Positions 8,585 through 16,069 of a stretch of DNA of 64,000 nt are shown here, piece after piece. The number at the start of each line of letters is the position of its first letter. Position 1 is the stretch's first letter. Source of the DNA: Sinobacterium caligoides (GTDB lineage Bacteria; Pseudomonadota; Gammaproteobacteria; Pseudomonadales; Sinobacteriaceae). A program made the translations under genes and the position numbers. The notes under the pieces are model-generated. The model was not told the origin of the DNA, ran no database searches, and saw nothing but the letters and a program-made list of their open reading frames with translations. Location: NCBI RefSeq assembly GCF_003752585.1, contig NZ_RKHR01000004.1:620001-684000 (forward strand). The letters run 5' to 3'.

Positions 8585-9136
8585 ATGAAAACACCTGTTC
8601 TAAAGCGCCTTCCCAGCAGCGCGATATACTGTGCAGCCATTATCACCAGCCTGCTATTAAGCGCCTGCGCCAGTAAGCCATACTACGACTACGACCAGAG
8701 CGTCGACTTTAATCACTTTGAATCATTTAGTATTCAGGCAGCAGACAACAAACACCCACTGATGGCTGAGCGTATCGACGAAGCAATAGAGGAGCAGTTG
8801 GTTGCCAAAGGCTTGGTGGTGGCCGACCCCGTGAACGCCGATATCAACATCCGCTATCAAGTCGAACGCGAAGCAGTACCCAGTAACAACAACGGCGTTC
8901 AGTTGGGCTTAGGTGGTGGTAGCGGCGGAGTTGGCGGGGGGATCTCCATCCCGATCGGTCAGTCGAGCAGACAAGTCAGCATCATCCAGGTCGATATATT
9001 TCAACACAGCGATGGCAAGCTGGTCTGGCGAGGACGCAGCTCACTGATGGACGAGGAGGATGCAACAAAAAGACAACAGGTCATTTCAACCGTGATCGAA
9101 GAGATTCTCGCCAACTACCCCCCGGCGACACCCTAG
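8585..9136 (+). CDS. DUF4136-family lipoprotein
   Basis: The start ATG 8585 has GAGGA upstream and gives 183 residues; the frame extends back to 8414 without a plausible start. The signal peptide ends in the lipobox LLSAC (Cys28). The mature part has the DUF4136 pattern: YDYDQSVDFNHFESFSI near the start, a conserved middle strand INIRYQV, then IIQVDIFQHSDGKLVWRGRSS near the end. A Gly-rich loop interrupts the domain at about residues 105-122. DUF4136 lipoproteins sit in the envelope and have no agreed function. A second family member converges on it from 9823. Confidence 0.75.
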   Translation: MKTPVLKRLPSSAIYCAAIITSLLLSACASKPYYDYDQSVDFNHFESFSIQAADNKHPLMAERIDEAIEEQLVAKGLVVADPVNADINIRYQVEREAVPSNNNGVQLGLGGGSGGVGGGISIPIGQSSRQVSIIQVDIFQHSDGKLVWRGRSSLMDEEDATKRQQVISTVIEEILANYPPATP

Positions 9137-9150
9137 ACGCTCAATAAAAA

Positions 9151-9205
9151 GGGGCGCGCGCCCCTAACAACAAAAGCCCCCGCAGGAAGCGATCCTGCGA
9201 GGGCT
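9151..9205. terminator. paired hairpins between two convergent DUF4136 genes
   Basis: The first hairpin is the self-complementary GGGGCGCGCGCCCC (9151-9164). The second runs from 9175 to 9205, with AGCCCccgcagga pairing to tcctgcgaGGGCT. Read on the minus strand the second is followed by TTTT, so it is a rho-independent terminator for the gene at 9224-9823. The first may serve the plus-strand gene. Confidence 0.65.
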
Positions 9206-9223
9206 CTAGTCGATCAAGATTAG

Positions 9224-9823
9224 CTACTTAACCGCGTCGGGAAACTCCCCGAACAATGTATCGATCGCTGCGCTCACATTCTTCTCGACATGATCCAGCG
9301 AAGAGGATTCATCGCTGACCGTTTGCTTAGCCACACCCTCCCAGACCATGCGCTTACTCGCGGTATTAAGCACCGAGAAAATGATACCTTCGACACGAAC
9401 CGTATCTGATGTTGGGTGGTTATAGAACGCTGTTTCAGACTCGTTCAGCCCTACAGAGGTATCAAAGGCGCGGTCCATATAATCACGCGGCGAGTTAGAT
9501 TCTTTATTGTTCATATGTGACTCGCTACCAAAGCGATAGTCAACACTGATATCACCTGGGGTGCCCGCCGCACTCAGTTGATAGCCTTTCGCCGCCATCT
9601 TCTTATCGACCGTTGACCTTAACCAAGCATCAAAGGTGACGAGATTCGCCGCAATATTCTCTTTCGCCACAATCGGCTCCGATGTCCAGCTGTAAGTTTT
9701 CCAGCCACCCATCGCCGCCTCATCATGAACATATGTCTTGGTCTTCATACCGCTACAGGCAGACAGCGCCACTAGCGTCGTTACCATCACCAACCTTAAA
9801 CACCAGTGTCGATGTATTCTCAT
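9224..9823 (-). CDS. DUF4136-family lipoprotein (second copy)
   Basis: ATG 9823 has GAGGGG 9 bases upstream and is preferred over the in-frame TTG and ATG codons further out. The product has 199 residues with lipobox LSAC (Cys23). The mature part shows the DUF4136 layout: GGWKTYSWTSEPI, then GDISVDYRFG, then VEGIIFSVLNTASKRMVWEGVAKQ, ending IDTLFGEFPD. It is clearly related to the convergent lipoprotein at 8585 but diverged, so this is an old duplication rather than a recent one. Function unknown; envelope location expected. Confidence 0.75.
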   Translation of the reverse strand: MRIHRHWCLRLVMVTTLVALSACSGMKTKTYVHDEAAMGGWKTYSWTSEPIVAKENIAANLVTFDAWLRSTVDKKMAAKGYQLSAAGTPGDISVDYRFGSESHMNNKESNSPRDYMDRAFDTSVGLNESETAFYNHPTSDTVRVEGIIFSVLNTASKRMVWEGVAKQTVSDESSSLDHVEKNVSAAIDTLFGEFPDAVK

Positions 9824-9951
9824 TCTATGCATCCCCTCAACTAACAATTTATTGCTATAAGTTATTGGCTATCGATTTTTCTCGAGTGTAACACGCTGTT
9901 ACTAATCGGCTCCATCTTTCACTGGATAAGCTCACGCAACTCTACGTTAAA

Positions 9952-11322
9952 TCAACATGGCAGCTCTCGAGACGCCCAAGCTTGTTTTTTCCGGTAAATA
10001 GTCGAGGCACTCACTTCAAGCATCGCCGCTGCCTTAGGGATATTACCATCGCACTGTGCAACCGCCCTTTCTATATAGTCCTTCTCCATCAGCCACAGCG
10101 GCCTTAAGCTATCATCCTCATCATCAACGGCAGTCACTGTAGCCTCTCCTCGCAACACCGATGAGCCACTACGTACCTGCGCTGGTAACATACCTGCCGT
10201 TACCTGGCCCGACACATTCAAGACCACCATCTGACGAATCCAGTTTTGCAATTCACGGACATTACCCGGCCAACCATAAGCGCTAAGTAGCTGCATCGCA
10301 TCAGACGAGATAATGCTAAAGTCTTTTCCCTCTTCACGCGCATACTTAACCAAGAAGTACTCTGACAGCATCGCAATATCATCGCCCCTTTCTCGCAGCG
10401 GTGGCAGGTGCAGTGGAATCACATGTAGACGATAATATAAGTCTTTACGGAACATGCCTGCCTGTACCTGTTCAAGCGGGGTGCGATTACTGGCACAGAC
10501 TATGCGAACATCGACCTCCTGCAGATCGCCCGAACCTACACGATGAAAGTTACCCGTCTGCAAGAAACGCAGTAATTTCACCTGTAAATCTAGGCTCATT
10601 TCACAGACTTCATCCAAAAATAAAGTGCCGCCATCGGCCTGCTCTACCGCCCCCTGACGATGATGAATCGCGCCAGTAAACGCCCCTTTAACATGACCAA
10701 AAAGCTCGCTCTCCATCAAATCCTTTGGAATCGCACCACAATTAATCGCGACGAATTCCCCCTGTTTATTACGTCCACTCTGCCGATGTATCGCCAGCGC
10801 ACAAACCTCCTTACCAGTACCGCTCTCACCGGTAATAAATACCGTCGCCTTACTCTCAGATGCACTCTCTACCACACGGTAGACATTCTGCATGATTTTA
10901 CTACTGCCAATAAAACCATGAAAGCGGCCGGCCAGTACATCGATCGTTGAAGACTCGTCCGTAGAGCCAAGACGTGACAGACGCTGTACCGCAGCACGAA
11001 GGTGGCGACCATCATAGGGAGGCGTAATATACTCGGCGACGCCCAGCCGCAGCATATCCATTTTGTTAGGCTCGATACTTTCACGACTAAAGAGCATTAT
11101 GGCGGCATTTAGCTGCTGTCGTTGCAGCGCTCGTAAAATCTCCATCGCATTTGCCAACTGCAAATCGAGCAAAATAACATTCGCCTGAAGCAATGCATTA
11201 ACACGTAGAGCCTCCGCCCCGGTGGTAACCACCACCAAGTGATACTGATGCGGCAGGGCTGCCTTGCGCCACAAAGCGGCGATGACACCCGTTGCCTCGA
11301 CTAATAAAACCTCGACTGCCAT
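9952..11322 (-). CDS. sigma-54-dependent activator of LuxO/SypG type with degenerate receiver
   Basis: The 456-residue protein has three parts. A receiver-like domain (1-110) keeps Asp53 (VILLDLQL). It has lost one acidic pocket residue (LLVEAT instead of ED) and has Pro101 where the invariant Lys should be. The AAA+ sigma-54 domain (about 134-365) has Walker A GESGTGKE (165-172), the sigma-54 contact loop GAFTGA (213-218) and Walker B LFLDE. A Fis-type helix-turn-helix ends in STIYRKKQAW. It sits divergently beside the EPS operon, whose upstream region contains two LuxO-type sites and a sigma-54 promoter. I therefore infer it is the EPS activator, with a receiver that may not work by ordinary phosphorylation. 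Confidence 0.85.
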   Translation of the reverse strand: MAVEVLLVEATGVIAALWRKAALPHQYHLVVVTTGAEALRVNALLQANVILLDLQLANAMEILRALQRQQLNAAIMLFSRESIEPNKMDMLRLGVAEYITPPYDGRHLRAAVQRLSRLGSTDESSTIDVLAGRFHGFIGSSKIMQNVYRVVESASESKATVFITGESGTGKEVCALAIHRQSGRNKQGEFVAINCGAIPKDLMESELFGHVKGAFTGAIHHRQGAVEQADGGTLFLDEVCEMSLDLQVKLLRFLQTGNFHRVGSGDLQEVDVRIVCASNRTPLEQVQAGMFRKDLYYRLHVIPLHLPPLRERGDDIAMLSEYFLVKYAREEGKDFSIISSDAMQLLSAYGWPGNVRELQNWIRQMVVLNVSGQVTAGMLPAQVRSGSSVLRGEATVTAVDDEDDSLRPLWLMEKDYIERAVAQCDGNIPKAAAMLEVSASTIYRKKQAWASRELPC

Positions 11323-11547
11323 ACGACTGCCTCACTGCATGATGAGGATAGCTGAGCGTGATGGAAATTTTGCGCAGCACTACTCTAAACGTCATAACCA
11401 TGCGCCAAATATATTCCCCGACAACTTCAGTATAGTCTTTTTGCATCGCAGATGAAGAACCGTCTCATCATGAGCTTAGCAAATAAAAAATGATGGATAA
11501 TATCAAAAGGATAAACACTATTTTCACGCTTCGTCGCAGCATCAGAA

Positions 11548-11583
11548 ATTGCAAATCGCAAAATCAATTTTGCAATTTGCAAT
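11548..11583. promoter_or_regulatory. tandem LuxO-type activator sites (upstream activating sequence)
   Basis: Site 1 is TTGCAAATCGCAA (11549-11561) and site 2 is TTGCAATTTGCAA (11570-11582). Site 2 matches the LuxO consensus TTGCA-W3-TGCAA exactly; site 1 differs at one base. Their centres are 21 bp apart, two helical turns, so both face the same side of the helix. Together they form a nearly perfect 36-base palindrome. They lie about 110-135 bases upstream of the expected start of transcription from the sigma-54 promoter. Confidence 0.7.
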
Positions 11584-11662
11584 AAGCTACCGAATAGAAA
11601 TATAAATATTGAATAAAGACCCACTAAGCTGCTGATTAAAGACTTAGATGCATACAAAATCA

Positions 11663-11679
11663 AGGTATCGATCTTGCTT
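11663..11679 (+). promoter_or_regulatory. sigma-54 (-24/-12) promoter of the EPS operon
   Basis: AGGTATCGATCTTGCTT has GG (11664-11665) and GC (11676-11677) separated by exactly 10 bases. The -12 half TTGCTT is a full match to consensus; the -24 half (aGGtAt) is partial. Transcription would start near 11689, about 60 bases before the TTG at 11750. Confidence 0.65.
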
Positions 11680-11749
11680 GAAAAAGTAGAGTGGTGAGAA
11701 GGTTTAGAACTAGTTAACACGTTGTTTTTTCATCAAGGGAGCATCCCGT

Positions 11750-13249
11750 TTGAATATACACAAGACCAGGCAACAGCATGATACACCGCATAAGCAGCTT
11801 GTAATGAACTACCAGCAGCCGAATAGCACCTACCGTCAAGAACAGGCCAGCGAGCGAGGCTTCGAGCTCTTCGGGGTGCACATCGACAACGTTAGTGAAA
11901 GCGAGGCCCTCGACTGGACCCTACAATCAGCGGCAACGGGTGATAAGCGCAGCGCCTATTTCGCCAATACCCATCTGCTCAATAATGCCTATCAAGATCC
12001 TAGTTTTGTCGAGATCATCAATAGCGCCGACCGTGTTTTTGCCGATGGCAGCGGTGTTAGAGTCGCGGCGAAGCACCTACGACAACCGCTGCAAGATAAT
12101 ATTAATGGTACCGACCTTTTCCCTGAATTATGCCGCCGTGCTGAACAGCAAGGACATAGTATTTTCTTTCTAGGCGCCACACAGACAATACTCGATGATC
12201 TGGTCAAGCACATTAAGCAACAGTATCCAAACATTTGTATTGCCGGTACTCAGCAGGGCTACTTTAATCATCAACACTGTGACGAGGTTATTCAACGCAT
12301 CAACGATAGCCATTGTCGGATTTTATTAGTCGGTTTTGGCGTCCCCTTACAAGAGCGTTGGCTAGCACTTAACCGGTATCGCTTGGCCGTCCCTGTCACC
12401 CTTGCCGTTGGCGGGTTATTCGATTTTTATTCTGGTCGTATCAGCAGAGCGCCCAAACAGCTCCGTCAGCACGGTACAGAATGGCTATGGCGTTTAGCGA
12501 TGGAACCAAAACGGTTATGGCGTCGATACCTTATCGGCAACCCCCTATTTATCTATCGCCTTTATACTAGACCGATGGGCAGCAAGAGCGGCACAGGCTT
12601 AACGGTAAGGCCCCGGCAGCACAGTGGCTGGTGGCTTGGAGCGAGTAGGCGCCACCCCCTGATCAAGCGCAGCTTCGACCTCAGCGTTGCCGCTATCGGT
12701 CTTGTCGTCAGCATGCCACTCCTCATACTCATCGCCCTCGCCATCAAGTTCGACAGTCGTGGCCCCATTATTTACCGTCAACAACGAGTGGGAAAGAAAG
12801 GGCAACTATTTACCATGTACAAGTTTCGCACTATGTTCAGCAACGCCCAGCGTATTGCGATTCGTCAGCGTAACGAAAGCAGCCGACAGGGGCTCTGTTA
12901 CAAATCGAAATCAGACCAACGTATCACCCGTGTAGGCCGGTGGCTGCGACGCAGCTCTCTGGATGAACTACCACAGCTCTGGAACATCTTGCGCGGCGAG
13001 ATGACTCTCGTAGGGCCGCGCCCCGCCCTACCACAGGAGGTTGATAAATATGGTCAATTAGCTAAAACTCGCCTATGCATGATGCCTGGCCTGACCTGCT
13101 ATTGGCAGACGCAAGGCCGCGCTGAACTCTCTTTTGATGAACAGGTACAGCTCGATATTAAATACCTCGCAGAAAGATCTCCCATGACGGACCTAAAAAT
13201 AATCGCTAAGACCATATCTGCCGTTATCACCGGTAAGGGAGCCTATTAA
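11750..13249 (+). CDS. bifunctional EPS glycosyltransferase: WecG/TagA (GT26) fused to initiating polyprenyl-phosphate sugar transferase
   Basis: The 499-residue product has two enzymes in one chain. Residues about 37-275 are a GT26 (WecG/TagA/CpsF) domain with NTHLLN (73-78), ADGSGV (98-103), GFGVPLQERW (195-204) and GGLFDFYSG...RAP (221-235). Residues about 303-499 are a bacterial sugar transferase. One hydrophobic hairpin (309-333) is followed by the motifs YKFRTM, DELPQLWNILRGEMTLVGPRP (405-425) and PGLTCYWQ. The second part starts synthesis by loading a sugar phosphate on undecaprenyl phosphate; the first could add the next sugar. The TTG start has AAGGGAG 8 bases upstream; ATG 11804 is the alternative. 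First gene of the operon. Confidence 0.88.
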   Translation: MNIHKTRQQHDTPHKQLVMNYQQPNSTYRQEQASERGFELFGVHIDNVSESEALDWTLQSAATGDKRSAYFANTHLLNNAYQDPSFVEIINSADRVFADGSGVRVAAKHLRQPLQDNINGTDLFPELCRRAEQQGHSIFFLGATQTILDDLVKHIKQQYPNICIAGTQQGYFNHQHCDEVIQRINDSHCRILLVGFGVPLQERWLALNRYRLAVPVTLAVGGLFDFYSGRISRAPKQLRQHGTEWLWRLAMEPKRLWRRYLIGNPLFIYRLYTRPMGSKSGTGLTVRPRQHSGWWLGASRRHPLIKRSFDLSVAAIGLVVSMPLLILIALAIKFDSRGPIIYRQQRVGKKGQLFTMYKFRTMFSNAQRIAIRQRNESSRQGLCYKSKSDQRITRVGRWLRRSSLDELPQLWNILRGEMTLVGPRPALPQEVDKYGQLAKTRLCMMPGLTCYWQTQGRAELSFDEQVQLDIKYLAERSPMTDLKIIAKTISAVITGKGAY

Positions 13250-13432
13250 ACCCGCTTCAAACACGGCTCTCTGAAAGTGATTTTTCTTAGCAAAGAGAGC
13301 CCTTACGGCAAAAACAGGCTTATAGATCGTCGACAGACCAGCAACAACCACTAATATAATAATAAGAGAGTGTTTTTTATCAAACTCTTGAAAGTTTTAG
13401 TTTACCGTTAGTGTCTAGACGTAATCGAATTT

Positions 13433-14722
13433 ATGGCAGATGTCTTGAGGCGAAAAGCAACAGCAAAAACTGTTATTCATGTCATTAGGCGCTTTGTTTT
13501 TGCAAAGTGGGGCGGCACCGAGTCCGTCGTTTGGCACAGTATCGAACGACTAAAAAAACACCAAATACCGAGTCAAATTGTCGCCACTGCCGCTCTCGAT
13601 AAGGCCGGCAAAGAGGTTATCGATGGCTGCGAAATTTATCGCTACCCTTACTTCTACCCTCATTTAGGTCTACGCGCCGCTGACCGTCTCAACCTCGATT
13701 ACAAAGGAGGCAACCCGTACTCTCTGTCAATGGCACAACACCTGAGAAAGGCTGACTGCCGTCTCATCCACTGCCACTCAATGCAACGTGTTGCTGCAAT
13801 CTGCCGAATTATCGCCAAAAGAAAGGGGATTCCTTATATTATCTCGCTACATGGGGGGTATTTTTTAGTACCACAAAGTGAGGTTACACAGATGTGTCGG
13901 CCACTCAAGTTCACCTTTAACATCGGCCGACTACTCGATGCTTATACACGCCCAGAAAATATATTGGACGATGCCTCCGGTATCATCTGTGTCGGCGACG
14001 ACGAGCATCAACTGGCCTGTAAACACTACCCATCAAAACCTATCCTGCGACTCCCTAACGGCGTCGATATCGCCGCCTTTAAGCATGGCGATGGTAATCA
14101 CTTTAGGGAGCTATATGGCATCCCCAAAGAGCAACATCTGCTGATGTCCATCAGTCGTATCGACCCACAAAAAAACCAACTGCTTGTACTACAGCTACTA
14201 TTAAAGCAACGTCAAGAAGGTGCCTGTAAAGTTCATGCAGCCATCATCGGCCCTGTTACCTCCGACGAATATTACACTGAGCTAAAAGATTTCTGTCGTC
14301 AGCACCAGCTCATCGAGCAAGTCACATTCATTGAAGGGATTGCACCAAACTCCCAAGAACTTGTTGATGCTTATCATGCTGCCGATACCTTCATCCTAGC
14401 CTCGATCCACGAGCCTTTCGGTATCGTCGCACTCGAAGCCTGGGCCTCTAGCACCCCTATCATCGCCACACGCGTCGGTGGTCTAGGCCTACTGATAAAC
14501 GACAACGTTGACGGTTTACTCTTTGAGTCTGGGAATTTAGAGCAGCTCAGCACCCTTTTCGACCGTTTGCGCAACGATCAGGCTCTGCACGACAGGCTCT
14601 GTAAACAAGCACTTGAACGAGTAAGCTCAGAGTTTTCTTGGGATCACATGGTAGAAAAGCTCATTGCTTTCTATGATCAAGTCGAGGAGTTTTACTATGC
14701 CGACAAACAAAAAAAGCCATAG
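13433..14722 (+). CDS. GT4-family glycosyltransferase
   Basis: The 429-residue enzyme has a GT-B fold. The N-terminal Rossmann half carries the Gly-rich loop FAKWGGTESVVW (23-34). The C-terminal half has LPNGVD (207-212), SISRIDPQKNQ (239-249) and the retaining GT4 signature E-x7-E in EPFGIVALE (327-335). It transfers a sugar from a nucleotide donor to the growing lipid-linked repeat unit on the cytoplasmic side. Donor and linkage cannot be read from the sequence. A 183-base gap separates it from the upstream fusion gene and contains an 8-bp stem (13265-13272 with 13294-13301) without a clear T tract. Confidence 0.85.
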   Translation: MADVLRRKATAKTVIHVIRRFVFAKWGGTESVVWHSIERLKKHQIPSQIVATAALDKAGKEVIDGCEIYRYPYFYPHLGLRAADRLNLDYKGGNPYSLSMAQHLRKADCRLIHCHSMQRVAAICRIIAKRKGIPYIISLHGGYFLVPQSEVTQMCRPLKFTFNIGRLLDAYTRPENILDDASGIICVGDDEHQLACKHYPSKPILRLPNGVDIAAFKHGDGNHFRELYGIPKEQHLLMSISRIDPQKNQLLVLQLLLKQRQEGACKVHAAIIGPVTSDEYYTELKDFCRQHQLIEQVTFIEGIAPNSQELVDAYHAADTFILASIHEPFGIVALEAWASSTPIIATRVGGLGLLINDNVDGLLFESGNLEQLSTLFDRLRNDQALHDRLCKQALERVSSEFSWDHMVEKLIAFYDQVEEFYYADKQKKP

Positions 14723-14789
14723 CGACTTATAACAAGCAAATAAATAATCTTATTTCAATGTTACCAACATTCATCTCAGGGCGCGGAAG

Positions 14790-15962
14790 ATGAGAGAAGT
14801 CCAGCGGCGAAAGAGCAGCACAGACAGACTTAAACCGATTTTTATTAGCGCCTTCGCCTACGATAACGGGCACTCCGGGATTGCAGAATACATCCGGCAA
14901 ATATGCCTTCACCTAAGTAAGTTCAGCGATATCACCATCGCTGTCACGGCGCAAGAAAAAAGTCTTTTAAAAAAGCACCTGCGTGGTAATAGCCACTTAC
15001 AAATTCGTTACATTACCGCCCCCAGCTACTGCAACACCCCCCTGGGAAGCATCTTTTGGCACACTGTTATCCTCCCCTTATTCACACCTTGGAAAAATTA
15101 CCGCTGCATTATCTTGCCCGCCGCAAATCGACGTTTATTTTGCTTTTATCCGCTATTAACCATTGCCACTGTTCACGATCTTGCGCAATACCATGTTGAC
15201 TGTAAGTACGACTGGAAAAGAAATTATTACGTGAAACGTCTATTACCAAAGTTGATCAAAGGCGTTGATCAAATCATCGCGGTGAGTCATTCCAGCCGTC
15301 GAGACCTGGAGCGCTATTGGCATATCGACAGCGAAAAAATTCAAGTTGCTTATAACGGCTATGACCAGCTACGTTTTAGGGATAGGTCGCCTGAAAACAT
15401 GCTGCAAGTAAAAAATAAATATAAGCTAAAGAAGGCCTTTATCCTCTATGTCGCAAGGATCGAGCACCCTGGTAAAAACCACGTCAAACTCATCGAAGCC
15501 TACGAGCGTCTACCTCAGGCAATCCAACAGCACTATGACCTCGTATTCGCCGGTAGCCCATGGCTCAACGCCGAAGTTGTCACCACAAAAGTTGCCAACA
15601 GCCTAATCCGCGAAAATATTAAGCTGCTGGGGTTTGTTGCGGCCGATGAGTTACCCGCCCTCTATCACCTGTGTAGCCTGCATGTGATGCCATCACTCTA
15701 CGAGGGCTTCGGCATCCCGATTGTCGAGGCCTTTGCCTGCGGCACACCGACCATTTGCTCGGCCAACAGTTCACTCAGCGAGATAGGTGGTGATGCTGTT
15801 CTTACTTTCGACCCCCTAGATACCGACAATATCAGCGCGACAATAAGGCGTGTTCTACAAGACCCGCAGCAACGTCACATCATGATAACGAAGGGTTTAC
15901 AGCGCTGCGCACTCTTCGACTGGCGGCACCATACCGACAAGATATTAAAACTCATACACTGA
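14790..15962 (+). CDS. GT4-family glycosyltransferase
   Basis: The 390-residue GT-B enzyme resembles mannosyltransferase-like GT4 proteins. Visible parts are ATVHDL (126-131), IIAVSHSSRRDL (162-173), LYVARIEHPGKN (219-230) and the E-x7-E signature EGFGIPIVE (305-313), followed by ACGTPTICSANSSLSEIGGDA. The ATG at 14790 lies directly after GCGGAAG, a rather close ribosome site. It probably adds one of the repeat-unit sugars. The donor is not known. Confidence 0.85.
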   Translation: MREVQRRKSSTDRLKPIFISAFAYDNGHSGIAEYIRQICLHLSKFSDITIAVTAQEKSLLKKHLRGNSHLQIRYITAPSYCNTPLGSIFWHTVILPLFTPWKNYRCIILPAANRRLFCFYPLLTIATVHDLAQYHVDCKYDWKRNYYVKRLLPKLIKGVDQIIAVSHSSRRDLERYWHIDSEKIQVAYNGYDQLRFRDRSPENMLQVKNKYKLKKAFILYVARIEHPGKNHVKLIEAYERLPQAIQQHYDLVFAGSPWLNAEVVTTKVANSLIRENIKLLGFVAADELPALYHLCSLHVMPSLYEGFGIPIVEAFACGTPTICSANSSLSEIGGDAVLTFDPLDTDNISATIRRVLQDPQQRHIMITKGLQRCALFDWRHHTDKILKLIH

Positions 15963-16069
15963 GAATAACTCACTCTGTTATAGAAAGCTGTCGGCCAACC
16001 CGAGACCGTCTATAGTATATATAGGCTGGTCGCGTGCCAAAGTTGTAAACGGATTTAGGTTGTCATCAT

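Larger units (their letters stand above)
11323..11749. other. 427-base control region between activator and EPS operon
   Basis: No credible gene is seen here. The region is AT-rich and contains a 36-base imperfect inverted repeat (11548-11583), a GG-N10-GC element (11664-11677) and, just before the TTG at 11750, a ribosome-binding site inside a small hairpin (11737-11747). The frame at 11427-11720 on the minus strand lacks protein character and crosses these elements. Confidence 0.7.

Noticed and set aside
11427-11720. 97-codon minus-strand frame in the EPS control region
   Set aside because: It runs through the activator sites and the sigma-54 promoter and has an AT-driven composition; it looks like a chance frame.
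13265-13301. 8-bp stem between the fused transferase and the first GT4 gene
   Set aside because: A 21-base loop and no T tract; too weak to call a terminator or riboswitch.
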